From the NCBI GenBank assembly GCA_050261675.1, contig JBLNDO010000074.1, forward strand, positions 1 to 42,209: 42,209 bases of DNA, read 5' to 3'. This DNA is from DASUBN01 sp050261675 (GTDB lineage: Bacteria; Pseudomonadota; Gammaproteobacteria; Natronospirales; REEB76). Position 1 is the first letter of the stretch; each line of letters starts with the position of its first letter. Of this stretch, positions 1 to 6,622 are shown piece after piece. Under the pieces are notes generated by a model that worked only from the letters and a program-made list of their open reading frames with translations, did not search any database and had not been told where the DNA came from. The translations under genes and the position numbers were made by a program.

Positions 1-410
1 GTCGCGGCTATGCGTCCTTCGACTACAGCTTCGAGCGCTTCCAGGCGGCCCCCCTGGTGAAACTCGACCTGCTCATCAACGGCGACAGGGTGGACGCCCT
101 TTCGGTGATCGTGCACAAGGACAGCGCCTACGTGCGCGGCCGGGAACTCTGCGAGAAGATGCAGGAGCTCATTCCCCGGCAGATGTTCGAGGTCGCGGTG
201 CAGGCCGCCATCGGCTCGCACATCATCGCGCGTACCACCGTGAAGGCGCTGCGCAAGAATGTGACCGCGAAATGCTACGGCGGCGACATCACCCGCAAGC
301 GCAAGCTCCTCGAGAAGCAGAAGGAGGGCAAGAAACGCATGAAGCAGATCGGCACCGTGGAGATTCCCCAGGAAGCCTTCCTGGCCGTGCTCCACGTAGG
401 AAAGAAATAA
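1..410 (+). CDS. lepA: Elongation factor 4 (LepA), C-terminal part
   Basis: The open frame enters from the left edge (frame beginning at base 3) and ends at TAA 408-410, so only about 135 C-terminal residues are present. The residues match the LepA-specific C-terminal domain: a segment around FERFQAAPLVKLD, then a basic stretch KALRKNVTAKCYGGDITRKRKLLEKQK, and the terminal run ending QEAFLAVLHVGKK. LepA is a ribosome-associated translational GTPase that acts on stalled or mis-translocated ribosomes. Its GTPase domain lies outside the window. The gene sits just before lepB, as in Escherichia coli. The identification is firm although the gene is cut by the window edge. Confidence 0.95.
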   Translation, partial: RGYASFDYSFERFQAAPLVKLDLLINGDRVDALSVIVHKDSAYVRGRELCEKMQELIPRQMFEVAVQAAIGSHIIARTTVKALRKNVTAKCYGGDITRKRKLLEKQKEGKKRMKQIGTVEIPQEAFLAVLHVGKK

Positions 411-444
411 ATAAACCGAAGAACCCAAGGCATAAGGACAAGAG

Positions 445-1299
445 ATGAATTTCGATTTCGAGACGATCCTGACGCTCGCTACCTTGCTCACGGGGCTCGT
501 GTGGCTGGTGGACGCCTTGTATTTCGCGCCGCGCCGGCTGAAGTCCGCTCCGCCGGCGGCGCCGGGCGCCGAGGCGACGAAACCCCGCGAACCCGTCCTG
601 GTGGATTATTCCAAATCCTTCTTTCCGGTGATCTTCCTGGTGCTGTTGCTGCGCTCGTTCCTGGTGGAACCCTTCCACATCCCCTCGTCCTCCATGGTGC
701 CCAGCCTGCTGATCGGCGACTTCATCCTGGTGAACAAGTTCGACTACGGCCTGAGGGTGCCGGTGCAGCGCAGCAAGTTCCTCAATATCGGTGAGCCCAA
801 GCGCGGCGATGTCGTGGTATTCCATTTCCCCGAGGAGACGGCGGGGACCTTCTGTATGGCGTCCGGGGAATGCGCCATGGATGAAGTGCGCCGCTCCGCG
901 GGTACCGATTTCATCAAGCGCGTGGTGGGCCTCCCGGGCGACCATATTGTCTACCGGAATAAAACGCTGTATATCAATGGTGTCGCCATGCAGCGCGAAC
1001 CGAAGGGCCCATACACCGGACAGGATGCCACGGGCGCCGAACTGAGCGACGAGCACCTGGGGAACGTGACTCATCAGGTGTTGACGGACTCCGTCATGAG
1101 CAGCCGCGAGGGGGAATGGACCGTACCGCCCGGCGAGTATTTCATGATGGGCGACAACCGCGATAACAGCTGGGACAGCCGCTACTGGGGCTTCGTCCCG
1201 GAGAGGGACCTGGTGGGCAAGGCGTTCTTCATCTGGATGAATTGGGACGCTTTCAAGGATTCTACGTTGTGGCATCGTGTCGGGAACGTGGTGCATTGA
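445..1299 (+). CDS. lepB: Signal peptidase I
   Basis: A protein of 284 residues that removes signal peptides from exported preproteins at the periplasmic face of the inner membrane. An N-terminal transmembrane segment (about residues 8-28) is followed by a short cytoplasmic linker and a second hydrophobic segment (about 59-73). The catalytic serine is S83 in the SSSM box, and the general-base lysine is K158 in DFIKRVVGLPGD. The GDNRDNSWDSRYWG box lies near the C-terminus. The start is supported by AAGGA six bases upstream of ATG 445. It follows lepA by 34 bases and is probably co-transcribed with it. The length is typical of the proteobacterial enzyme. Confidence 0.97.
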   Translation: MNFDFETILTLATLLTGLVWLVDALYFAPRRLKSAPPAAPGAEATKPREPVLVDYSKSFFPVIFLVLLLRSFLVEPFHIPSSSMVPSLLIGDFILVNKFDYGLRVPVQRSKFLNIGEPKRGDVVVFHFPEETAGTFCMASGECAMDEVRRSAGTDFIKRVVGLPGDHIVYRNKTLYINGVAMQREPKGPYTGQDATGAELSDEHLGNVTHQVLTDSVMSSREGEWTVPPGEYFMMGDNRDNSWDSRYWGFVPERDLVGKAFFIWMNWDAFKDSTLWHRVGNVVH

Positions 1300-1340
1300 A
1301 CGTCATACAGCGCGGCGCCAGCCGCAGGTGGAGAACATCG

Positions 1341-1718
1341 ATGAGCAAGCGTGCACGTCAAAGCGGGTTGACTATGATCAGCTGGATCCTCCTGATCGGC
1401 CTGATCGGTTTCGTAGGCATGTTTGGGTTCAAGCTGATGCCCATCTACTTGGAATACAACAGCATTAATAAGTCGTTGTCCACCGTGGCCGCCGGTGCAA
1501 CCGCTGGTGAAACGCCCGCGCAGCTGCGTTCCAGCATCGATAATCTGTTCGACGTTAACAGCATCAATGACATCAAAGCCTCTGACATCGACGTCAAGGT
1601 GGATCCGGATACCAAGGGAATGGTTTTGGGCCTCGACTACAATCCCAGTACCAACTTCGTCGCTAACATCGATCTCGTGGTGCACTTCCAGAAGACCTAC
1701 CCGGTCGCCGCGCATTGA
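1341..1718 (+). CDS. DUF4845 family membrane protein
   Basis: A protein of 125 residues from ATG 1341 (MSKRARQSGLTM). Starts further upstream would run into lepB and lack the family's usual N-terminus. A basic N-terminus precedes one transmembrane helix (about residues 14-32, ISWILLIGLIGFVGMFGFKL), followed by a small extracytoplasmic domain that looks like an alpha-beta fold. Proteins of this kind (DUF4845) are commonly encoded between lepB and rnc in Gammaproteobacteria, and their function is unknown. The stop codon (1716-1718) overlaps the TTG start of rnc, which suggests translational coupling. The family assignment rests on size, the hydrophobic pattern and gene position. Confidence 0.8.
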   Translation: MSKRARQSGLTMISWILLIGLIGFVGMFGFKLMPIYLEYNSINKSLSTVAAGATAGETPAQLRSSIDNLFDVNSINDIKASDIDVKVDPDTKGMVLGLDYNPSTNFVANIDLVVHFQKTYPVAAH

Positions 1719-2392
1719 GCGGAGCGCGCACGACGCTGCTGAAAACGCTGGGCCATGCCTTCAAGGATGAAGCTCTGCTGGAGTTGGCGCTGACCCACCG
1801 CAGCGCCGGCGTCCGCAACAACGAGCGGTTGGAATTCCTCGGTGACGCTCTCATCAACGCCTGTGTTGCCGAAGCCTTGTTCCGGCGCCATGGGGAGCTG
1901 GAAGAGGGCGATTTGAGCCGCCTGCGGGCCAGCCTTGTCAACCAGGAGGCTTTGGCCGATGTGGCGAGGCGCCTCGACCTCGGCGCGCATCTCATTCTCG
2001 GTCCCGGCGAACTCAAGAGCGGCGGTCACCGGCGTGCTTCCATCCTGGCGGACGCCCTGGAAGCCCTCGTGGGTGCGGTGTTCCTGGATGCCGGATTCGA
2101 CGCGGCGCGGGATGCCATCTTGCACCTCCTCGAACCGCAACTCGCTTCGGCGCCCCCGGCGGAGTCACTCAAAGACGCCAAGACCCGTCTGCAGGAGGTA
2201 CTGCAGGCGCGCGATCTGCCTTTGCCGGTGTATGAGGTGGTTTCGGTGCGCGGCGAGCCGCACCGCCAGATATTCCGCGTGAGCTGCAGTGTCGAGCCGC
2301 TGCAGGTCAAGACCGAAGGCGAGGCGGCGAGCCGGCGTAGCGCGGAACAGGAAGCCGCGAAGCGCGCCCTGGAGAAGATAAGCCATGTCTGA
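1715..2392 (+). CDS. rnc: Ribonuclease III
   Basis: A protein of 225 residues that cleaves double-stranded RNA, including the 30S rRNA precursor. The RNase III signature NERLEFLGDALINA (about residues 36-49) carries the catalytic acidic residues. The second acidic cluster is in ADALEALVGAVFLDAGFDAA. The double-stranded-RNA-binding domain occupies about 150-222 (DAKTRLQEVLQAR to SAEQEAAKRALEKI). The start is TTG at 1715, overlapping the upstream stop codon as ATTGA. No later start keeps the conserved first helix (LLKTLGHAFKDEALLELALTHRS), so this weak start is preferred. The 3' end overlaps era by eight bases. Confidence 0.95.
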   Translation: MSGARTTLLKTLGHAFKDEALLELALTHRSAGVRNNERLEFLGDALINACVAEALFRRHGELEEGDLSRLRASLVNQEALADVARRLDLGAHLILGPGELKSGGHRRASILADALEALVGAVFLDAGFDAARDAILHLLEPQLASAPPAESLKDAKTRLQEVLQARDLPLPVYEVVSVRGEPHRQIFRVSCSVEPLQVKTEGEAASRRSAEQEAAKRALEKISHV

Positions 2393-3284
2393 ACGCGGCT
2401 TCCGCGCGGGTTTCGTCGCGGTGGCGGGGCGCCCCAACGTGGGCAAGTCCACCCTGGTGAACGCGCTCGTGGGACACAAGGTGAGCATCGTCACACCGAA
2501 ACCCCAGACCACGCGACGCCGGGTGCTGGGCGTGAAGACCCTGGCCGATGCGCAACTGATATTCGTGGACACACCCGGGCTGCACAGCGGCGAGAGGCGT
2601 GCACTCAACCGCTCCATGAACCGCGTGGCCATGGCTGCGGCGGGCGAGGCGGATATTTGCCTCCTGGTGGTGGAAGCCCTGAAATGGGAGGACGAGGACA
2701 CAGAGGCGCTGCGCCGCCTCGAAGGTCTGAGCTGTCCTCTGGCCTTGGCGGTCAACAAGATCGACAAGGCACAGCCGCGGGAGAAGCTGCTGCCATTCCT
2801 GCAGGAGATGGAATCACGGCATGGGTTTCGCTTCATCGTGCCGGTGTCCGCCTCCCGGCGCGAGAATCTTGACGAACTGGAGCGCCTCCTCAAGGAAAGC
2901 CTCCCGGAGTCCCCGCTCCTGTTCCCGGCCGACCAGGTCACGGACCAGGACGAGACCTTGCGTGCGTCCGAATTCGTCCGCGAGCAGTTGTTCCTGGCCT
3001 TGCGCGAGGAAGTGCCGTACTCCGTGGCCGTGCAGATCGATGAGCTCAGGCTGGATGGCGAGATGCTGCGCGTCACCGCCAGCATCTGGGTGGAGCGAGA
3101 AGGCCAGAAGGCCATCGTGATCGGCCAGGGCGGGGCGCTCCTCAAGCAGGTGGGACGGGCCGCACGCCTGGAAATGGAGCGGGAGTTTGGCCGGAAGGTA
3201 TTCCTAAAGCTTTGGGTCAAGCTCCGTGAGAATTGGGTGGATGACGAGCGCGCCCTGGCGTTGCTCGGATTCGAGGAAGGATGA
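2385..3284 (+). CDS. era: GTPase Era
   Basis: A protein of 299 residues. Era is an essential GTPase that binds the 3' end of 16S rRNA during 30S maturation. The G1 P-loop GRPNVGKST lies at about residues 15-23. G2 follows as TTRRRV, G3 is DTPG near 60, and G4 is NKID near 124. The C-terminal KH domain contains GQGGALLKQVGRAARLEME. ATG 2385 overlaps the end of rnc, and the stop overlaps the start of recO, so rnc, era and recO appear translationally coupled. Confidence 0.97.
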   Translation: MSERGFRAGFVAVAGRPNVGKSTLVNALVGHKVSIVTPKPQTTRRRVLGVKTLADAQLIFVDTPGLHSGERRALNRSMNRVAMAAAGEADICLLVVEALKWEDEDTEALRRLEGLSCPLALAVNKIDKAQPREKLLPFLQEMESRHGFRFIVPVSASRRENLDELERLLKESLPESPLLFPADQVTDQDETLRASEFVREQLFLALREEVPYSVAVQIDELRLDGEMLRVTASIWVEREGQKAIVIGQGGALLKQVGRAARLEMEREFGRKVFLKLWVKLRENWVDDERALALLGFEEG

Positions 3285-4000
3285 AGGCCGAGCGGGTCAC
3301 GCTCACGCCCGCGTTCCTGTTGCACCATCACGCCTGGCGCGAGACCAGCCGTATGCTGGAAGTGTGGAGCCGGGAGTACGGGCGGATCGGGTTGGTGGCA
3401 CGCGGTGTGCGGCGCCCGCGCTCGCCGTATCGCAGCCTGCTGCAGCCTTTCACACCTCTGGTGATTTCCTGGAGCCAGCGCAGCGAACTCGGCAGCTTCA
3501 CCGGTGCGGAAGCCGGCGGCTGGCCGGCGGCATTGACGGGACGACCGCTCATGGCCGGTTTCTATATGAACGAACTGCTGTTGCGCCTCCTGCCGCGGCA
3601 GGATCCGCACCCGGAGCTCTACGACCGCTATGCCGCGACGTTGCGGGCTCTTGATCAACCCAGGCCTGCATCGGCTCTGCGGGTTTTCGAGAAGAACCTT
3701 CTCGAAGCCTTGGGTTATGGCCTCAACCTCACCCACGCGGTGCCGGACGGCAAGCCAGTGGAGGCCGGCAAACAGTACATCTACGACCTGGAATCGGGTC
3801 CACGGGCCGTCATGGGCCATCGCAGCTCGGGGCTCGTGCTTCCCGGCCGTGTGCTGCTTGCGCTGCATGCGGAGGCGTTGGATGATGCGGAGGACCTGCG
3901 TGCGGTCAAACGCCTGCTGCGTGCCGCACTGGAACGCCACCTGGACGGTCGCAGGCTCAAGAGCGCCGTGGTGATGCGAGCCCTCAGCAAGGGAGTCTGA
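3281..4000 (+). CDS. recO: DNA repair protein RecO
   Basis: A protein of 239 residues that, in other bacteria, works with RecF and RecR to load RecA on single-stranded gaps. The N-terminal OB fold begins with the family motif F-L-L-H-x-x-x-x-R-E-x-S (here HHHAWRETSRMLEVWSREYG). The helical C-terminal domain follows, including RVFEKNLLEALGYGLNL. It starts at ATG 3281, overlapping the era stop by four bases. Length and operon position agree with the E. coli rnc-era-recO-pdxJ-acpS order. Confidence 0.93.
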   Translation: MKAERVTLTPAFLLHHHAWRETSRMLEVWSREYGRIGLVARGVRRPRSPYRSLLQPFTPLVISWSQRSELGSFTGAEAGGWPAALTGRPLMAGFYMNELLLRLLPRQDPHPELYDRYAATLRALDQPRPASALRVFEKNLLEALGYGLNLTHAVPDGKPVEAGKQYIYDLESGPRAVMGHRSSGLVLPGRVLLALHAEALDDAEDLRAVKRLLRAALERHLDGRRLKSAVVMRALSKGV

Positions 4001-4019
4001 ACACGATGCGAGAGTTCCC

Positions 4020-4760
4020 ATGAGCGCCGCCGGAAGCATATTGCTCGGCGTGAACATCGACCATGTGGCTACGCTGCGACAGGCCCGGGGCACCCGTTAT
4101 CCGGACCCGGTCGAGGCCGCGCGGCTCGCCGAGGGGGCGGGCGCCGACTCCATCACCGTTCACTTGCGGGAAGACCGTCGCCACATCCAGGAACGGGATG
4201 TATTGTTGCTGAAAGAAGTGATCCAGACACGGCTCAACCTGGAGATGGCCGTAGAGGACGCGATGGTGGAATTCGCCTTGCGGGTGTTGCCGCAGGATTG
4301 CTGCCTCGTCCCGGAGCGGCGCCAGGAGCTCACCACCGAAGGCGGTCTGGACGTGGCCCGGCAAGTTGAACGCGTACGGGACGCGTGCCGGCGCTTCAAG
4401 GCCGCCGGCATCCGCACCGCGCTCTTTATCGACCCGGATCCCGTGCAGATCGAAGCCTCGGCCGAAGCGGATGCGCCTGTGGTGGAGCTGCATACAGGCG
4501 CCTACGCCGATGCGCCTGGCCCCCACAAGCAAGCAGAAGAACTGCATCGCTTGGTGGAAGCGTCTCGGCTGGCGGCGCGCCTCGGTATCGAGGTACACGC
4601 CGGACACGGGCTGCATTACCACAACACCCAGGCGGTGGCGGCCATACACGAGATCGTGGAACTCAACATCGGCCATGCCATCATCGCCCGCGCCATCATG
4701 ACCGGCCTGCCCGCGGCGGTGGCGGACATGAAGCGGCTTATGCGCGAGGCCCGCCCATGA
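4020..4760 (+). CDS. pdxJ: Pyridoxine 5'-phosphate synthase
   Basis: A protein of 246 residues that condenses 3-amino-2-oxopropyl phosphate with 1-deoxyxylulose 5-phosphate to make pyridoxine 5'-phosphate in the DXP-dependent vitamin B6 pathway. Recognisable motifs are GVNIDHVATLRQARGTRYPDP near the N-terminus, the HLREDRRHI loop, the NLE strand, VELHTGAYA and the C-terminal ELNIGHAIIARA phosphate-binding segment. Only a weak purine-rich site precedes ATG 4020. Its end overlaps acpS by four bases (ATGA at 4757-4760). Confidence 0.97.
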   Translation: MSAAGSILLGVNIDHVATLRQARGTRYPDPVEAARLAEGAGADSITVHLREDRRHIQERDVLLLKEVIQTRLNLEMAVEDAMVEFALRVLPQDCCLVPERRQELTTEGGLDVARQVERVRDACRRFKAAGIRTALFIDPDPVQIEASAEADAPVVELHTGAYADAPGPHKQAEELHRLVEASRLAARLGIEVHAGHGLHYHNTQAVAAIHEIVELNIGHAIIARAIMTGLPAAVADMKRLMREARP

Positions 4761-5146
4761 TTCACGGCGTCGGTACCGACGTGGTGCAGGTATCCCGCAT
4801 CGAGGCGGCCTGGAAGCGGCACGGCCAGGCGTTCGCACGCCGTATCCTCATGCCGGAGGAATTGGAGGGATTCGCCCGTGCAAAGAACCCGGTGCGTTTC
4901 CTTGCGATGCGCTTTGCCGCGAAAGAGGCGGTGGTCAAGGCGCTGGGAACCGGATTCCGGCATGGCGTATGGGTGCGTGACGTAGGCATGGTGCCCGATT
5001 TCCGCGGCAGACCCTGTGTCATCTTCTCCGAGCGCGGCAAGGCGGTGCAGCGCAAGCTCGGCGCTGGCGAAGCGCACGTGAGCCTCACCGACGAGGCGGG
5101 TCTCGTGGTGGCCATGGCTGTCATGTTGCGTGCTGCGACATCCTGA
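4757..5146 (+). CDS. acpS: Holo-[acyl-carrier-protein] synthase
   Basis: A protein of 129 residues from ATG 4757 (MIHGVGTDVVQVSRIE). It transfers 4'-phosphopantetheine from coenzyme A to acyl carrier protein. The two group I signatures are clear: G-T-D-V-V with the magnesium-binding Asp, and RFAAKEAVVKALGTGFRHG with the catalytic Glu-Lys pair. The terminal segment HVSLTDEAGLVVAMAV is also typical. The open frame extends far upstream inside pdxJ, but only this start gives the normal length. It is the last gene of the lep-rnc-acpS run, and a candidate terminator begins 39 bases after its stop. Confidence 0.96.
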   Translation: MIHGVGTDVVQVSRIEAAWKRHGQAFARRILMPEELEGFARAKNPVRFLAMRFAAKEAVVKALGTGFRHGVWVRDVGMVPDFRGRPCVIFSERGKAVQRKLGAGEAHVSLTDEAGLVVAMAVMLRAATS

Positions 5147-5173
5147 CGCGCGGCCCGCTGTTCAACGCTTGAC

Positions 5174-5179
5174 TATACT
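5174..5179 (+). promoter_or_regulatory. Possible -10 element before peptide gene A
   Basis: TATACT matches five of six bases of the sigma-70 -10 consensus, but no good -35 stands 16-18 bases upstream. If active, transcription would start at about 5186, right at a 7-bp hairpin. The same bases could instead be chance sequence ahead of a terminator. Weak support. Confidence 0.25.
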
Positions 5180-5185
5180 CTTACC

Positions 5186-5213
5186 GCACCCGTGGATGCG
5201 GGTGCTTCCTTTG
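5186..5213 (+). terminator. Candidate intrinsic terminator after acpS
   Basis: GCACCCG (5186-5192) pairs perfectly with CGGGTGC (5199-5205) around a 6-base loop, followed by the T-rich TTCCTTT. It lies 39 bases after the acpS stop, where the housekeeping operon should end and the accessory peptide unit begins. The T tract is interrupted, so termination may be partial. The alternative is a 5'-UTR hairpin of the next transcript. Confidence 0.45.
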
Positions 5214-5242
5214 CTCACATAGGGAAGCTGAAGATGAGAAGC

Positions 5243-5260
5243 GTTCCCAGGCAGGGGAAC
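5243..5260 (+). repeat. Hairpin in the leader of peptide gene A
   Basis: GTTCCC (5243-5248) and GGGAAC (5255-5260) form a perfect 6-bp stem with loop AGGCAG. It ends 31 bases before ATG 5292 and leaves the ribosome-binding site free. It may stabilise the mRNA or be incidental. Confidence 0.4.
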
Positions 5261-5291
5261 CCACACAAGGACACTGACATGGAGAACAGTC

Positions 5292-5492
5292 ATGAACAGC
5301 AAGGCAGCGATTATTGCGGACGAGATCAGAAAGGGTTTTTCAGCGGGCGATCCGACCCGCCCACGGTCGCATACTAAGCCGGATTTCAAACTGAAGCGGT
5401 ATGATGACTCGGCATCGCAGTTCGGCTCCGCATCGCAGTGCGCGGACAGTACCGGGGGCGGGCCGGTATATGGAAGCGGCTTCAAGCACTGA
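5292..5492 (+). CDS. Small peptide A, candidate modified-peptide precursor
   Basis: A peptide of 66 residues with a well-placed GGAG seven bases before ATG 5292. I do not recognise a named family. The N-terminal half is mixed and charged (MNSKAAIIADEIRKGF). The C-terminal third is rich in Gly and Ser and holds the only cysteine, C50, within FGSASQCADSTGGG (residues 44-57), then PVYGSGFKH. The same FGxAxxCADS...TGGG motif ends the small basic protein encoded at 10821-11129. The next gene is a SagB-like flavin dehydrogenase, the type of enzyme that oxidises azoline rings in thiazole/oxazole-modified peptides. By analogy the leader would be residues 1 to about 40 and the core about 41-66. The precursor role is inferred from context and the shared motif. 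Confidence 0.68.
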   Translation: MNSKAAIIADEIRKGFSAGDPTRPRSHTKPDFKLKRYDDSASQFGSASQCADSTGGGPVYGSGFKH

Positions 5493-5502
5493 CGAGGGGT
5501 GA
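5493..5502 (+). repeat. Direct repeat CGAGGGGTGA, copy 1
   Basis: This 10-base sequence directly follows the stop codon of peptide gene A. An identical copy at 5555-5564 carries the ribosome-binding site of the dehydrogenase gene. A strong hairpin lies between the copies. The arrangement resembles a duplication flanking a small palindromic insert. Confidence 0.6.
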
Positions 5503-5537
5503 GCGGGCAGTCCGCCCGCCCACATGGGCGGGCGGAC
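5503..5537 (+). repeat. Strong intercistronic hairpin with a competing alternative fold
   Basis: GTCCGCCCGCCCA (5510-5522) is perfectly complementary to 5525-5537, giving a 12-bp GC-rich stem with a 4-base loop. No U tract follows, so it is not a standard terminator. GCGGGC at 5503-5508 can instead pair with GCCCGC at 5514-5519, which excludes the long stem. The element lies between the peptide gene and its presumed modifying enzyme. There it could stabilise the upstream mRNA or reduce downstream expression, as hairpins between precursor and enzyme genes do in other peptide operons. Confidence 0.7.
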
Positions 5538-5554
5538 ACATACGGAAATTCTAT

Positions 5555-5564
5555 CGAGGGGTGA
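5555..5564 (+). repeat. Direct repeat CGAGGGGTGA, copy 2, with ribosome-binding site
   Basis: Identical to 5493-5502. GAGGGG inside it lies eight bases before ATG 5570 and decides the start of the dehydrogenase gene. Confidence 0.6.
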
Positions 5565-5569
5565 ACGTA

Positions 5570-6622
5570 ATGCGATTCAGGCGCGCGGCCGCGCTCGTGG
5601 TCACGATTCAAGGCGGCCATACGGTCATTCATAACTTCCTCACCCAGGACCATTTCAGCTGTTCCCCGGAATGCCTGCATTTCCTGGCGGATCTTGACGA
5701 TTGGCAAGATGCTCAGCGCGTATTCAAGCATTTCCAGGGCCACGATCCCGATGGCGTGGCGGATCAGGTGGCGGAACTGGTCGCGCTCAATGCGCTGGTG
5801 GTCGAGGGCACGCCGCAAGCCGTGAACGATGAGATCTACCGGCGAGAATGGCTGTGGGGGACGACGGCCGGTCTATTCCATTTTTCGGTCAGGAATACAC
5901 GGTTCATCGTCGGAGCGCCGGCCCGCCGTTTCATGCGCCGGCGCAAGACCTGGAAACCTTCCCCGCCGTTGCACCGGACCAATCGCGGTGCGAGGGAGGT
6001 GGTGAAGCTCTCGCGTACCGACACGTCGCAGCAGCCGTTCGCGCTCATGCGGAAAAGGCGCAGTCTGCGGGATTTCGATGACCGCGCCATCCGTCTGCAG
6101 GCCCTGGCAGACTGCTTGTTCGCCGGGAAAGGCATCGTGGGTTTCGTCGAAGACGAAGATTATGGCCGGTTGCCCTTATCCATGACGCCTTCCGGCGGGG
6201 CCCGCAATCCTTATGAGTTGTACGTCTATGCGCGCAAGGTAACGGGCCTCAAGACCGGTTTCCATCATTATTCGGCTTTCGACCACGATCTTGGCTTGGT
6301 ACGTACGGGTGCGGTCGATGTGAAGGAGATGCTCGGTGGGCAGACTTGGCCTTCCAAGGCATCGGCCATCGTGTTCCTGGTGGCGTATTTTCCCCGGAGC
6401 ATGTGGAAATACCACCTGCCTATGGCTTACCGGATCGTGATGATGGAAGCGGGGTTTATTTGCCAGAACATTGCTCTCGCGGCGACCCATTGCGGACTGT
6501 CCGCCGTGCCGTCCGGGGCGCTCAACGAATCGGTTATCGAGACGTACCTGGGCATTCCACCGGTGGAGTCGGCAGTGGTGTTCAGCGTCAGTCTGGGAAG
6601 ATCCAGGTCGCAGCCGCGTTAG
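5570..6622 (+). CDS. SagB-family flavin dehydrogenase (putative peptide maturation oxidase)
   Basis: A protein of 350 residues from ATG 5570, supported by GAGGGG eight bases upstream. GTG 5561 is a less likely in-frame alternative. The C-terminal two thirds is a nitroreductase/SagB fold. Visible motifs are RKRRSLRDFDDRAI (FMN-contact arginines), TPSGGARNPYELYVYA, HHYSAFDHDL, and MEAGFICQNIALAATHCGL followed by GIPPVESAVVFSVSLG. The N-terminal region of about 130 residues (CSPECLHFLADLDDWQDAQRVF...) looks like the winged-helix or accessory part seen in SagB relatives. Such enzymes oxidise azolines to azoles in modified peptides. No YcaO or E1-like partner is encoded in the window. It follows peptide gene A, and its 3' end overlaps that of the convergent kinase gene by four bases. 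Confidence 0.85.
   Translation: MRFRRAAALVVTIQGGHTVIHNFLTQDHFSCSPECLHFLADLDDWQDAQRVFKHFQGHDPDGVADQVAELVALNALVVEGTPQAVNDEIYRREWLWGTTAGLFHFSVRNTRFIVGAPARRFMRRRKTWKPSPPLHRTNRGAREVVKLSRTDTSQQPFALMRKRRSLRDFDDRAIRLQALADCLFAGKGIVGFVEDEDYGRLPLSMTPSGGARNPYELYVYARKVTGLKTGFHHYSAFDHDLGLVRTGAVDVKEMLGGQTWPSKASAIVFLVAYFPRSMWKYHLPMAYRIVMMEAGFICQNIALAATHCGLSAVPSGALNESVIETYLGIPPVESAVVFSVSLGRSRSQPR

Noticed and set aside
2165..4093. 642-codon open frame on the - strand across era and recO
   Set aside because: It spans two well-supported genes and their junctions, and shows only Arg/Ser/Thr-rich shadow sequence.
5192..5377. 61-codon frame starting at GTG 5192, overlapping peptide gene A
   Set aside because: The start lies in the terminator-like hairpin and lacks a ribosome-binding site. 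The overlapping frame at 5292 has a good site and the shared motif.
5510..5537. Hairpin between peptide and dehydrogenase genes as a rho-independent terminator
   Set aside because: The stem is strong, but the bases after it (ACACATACGG) contain no T tract.
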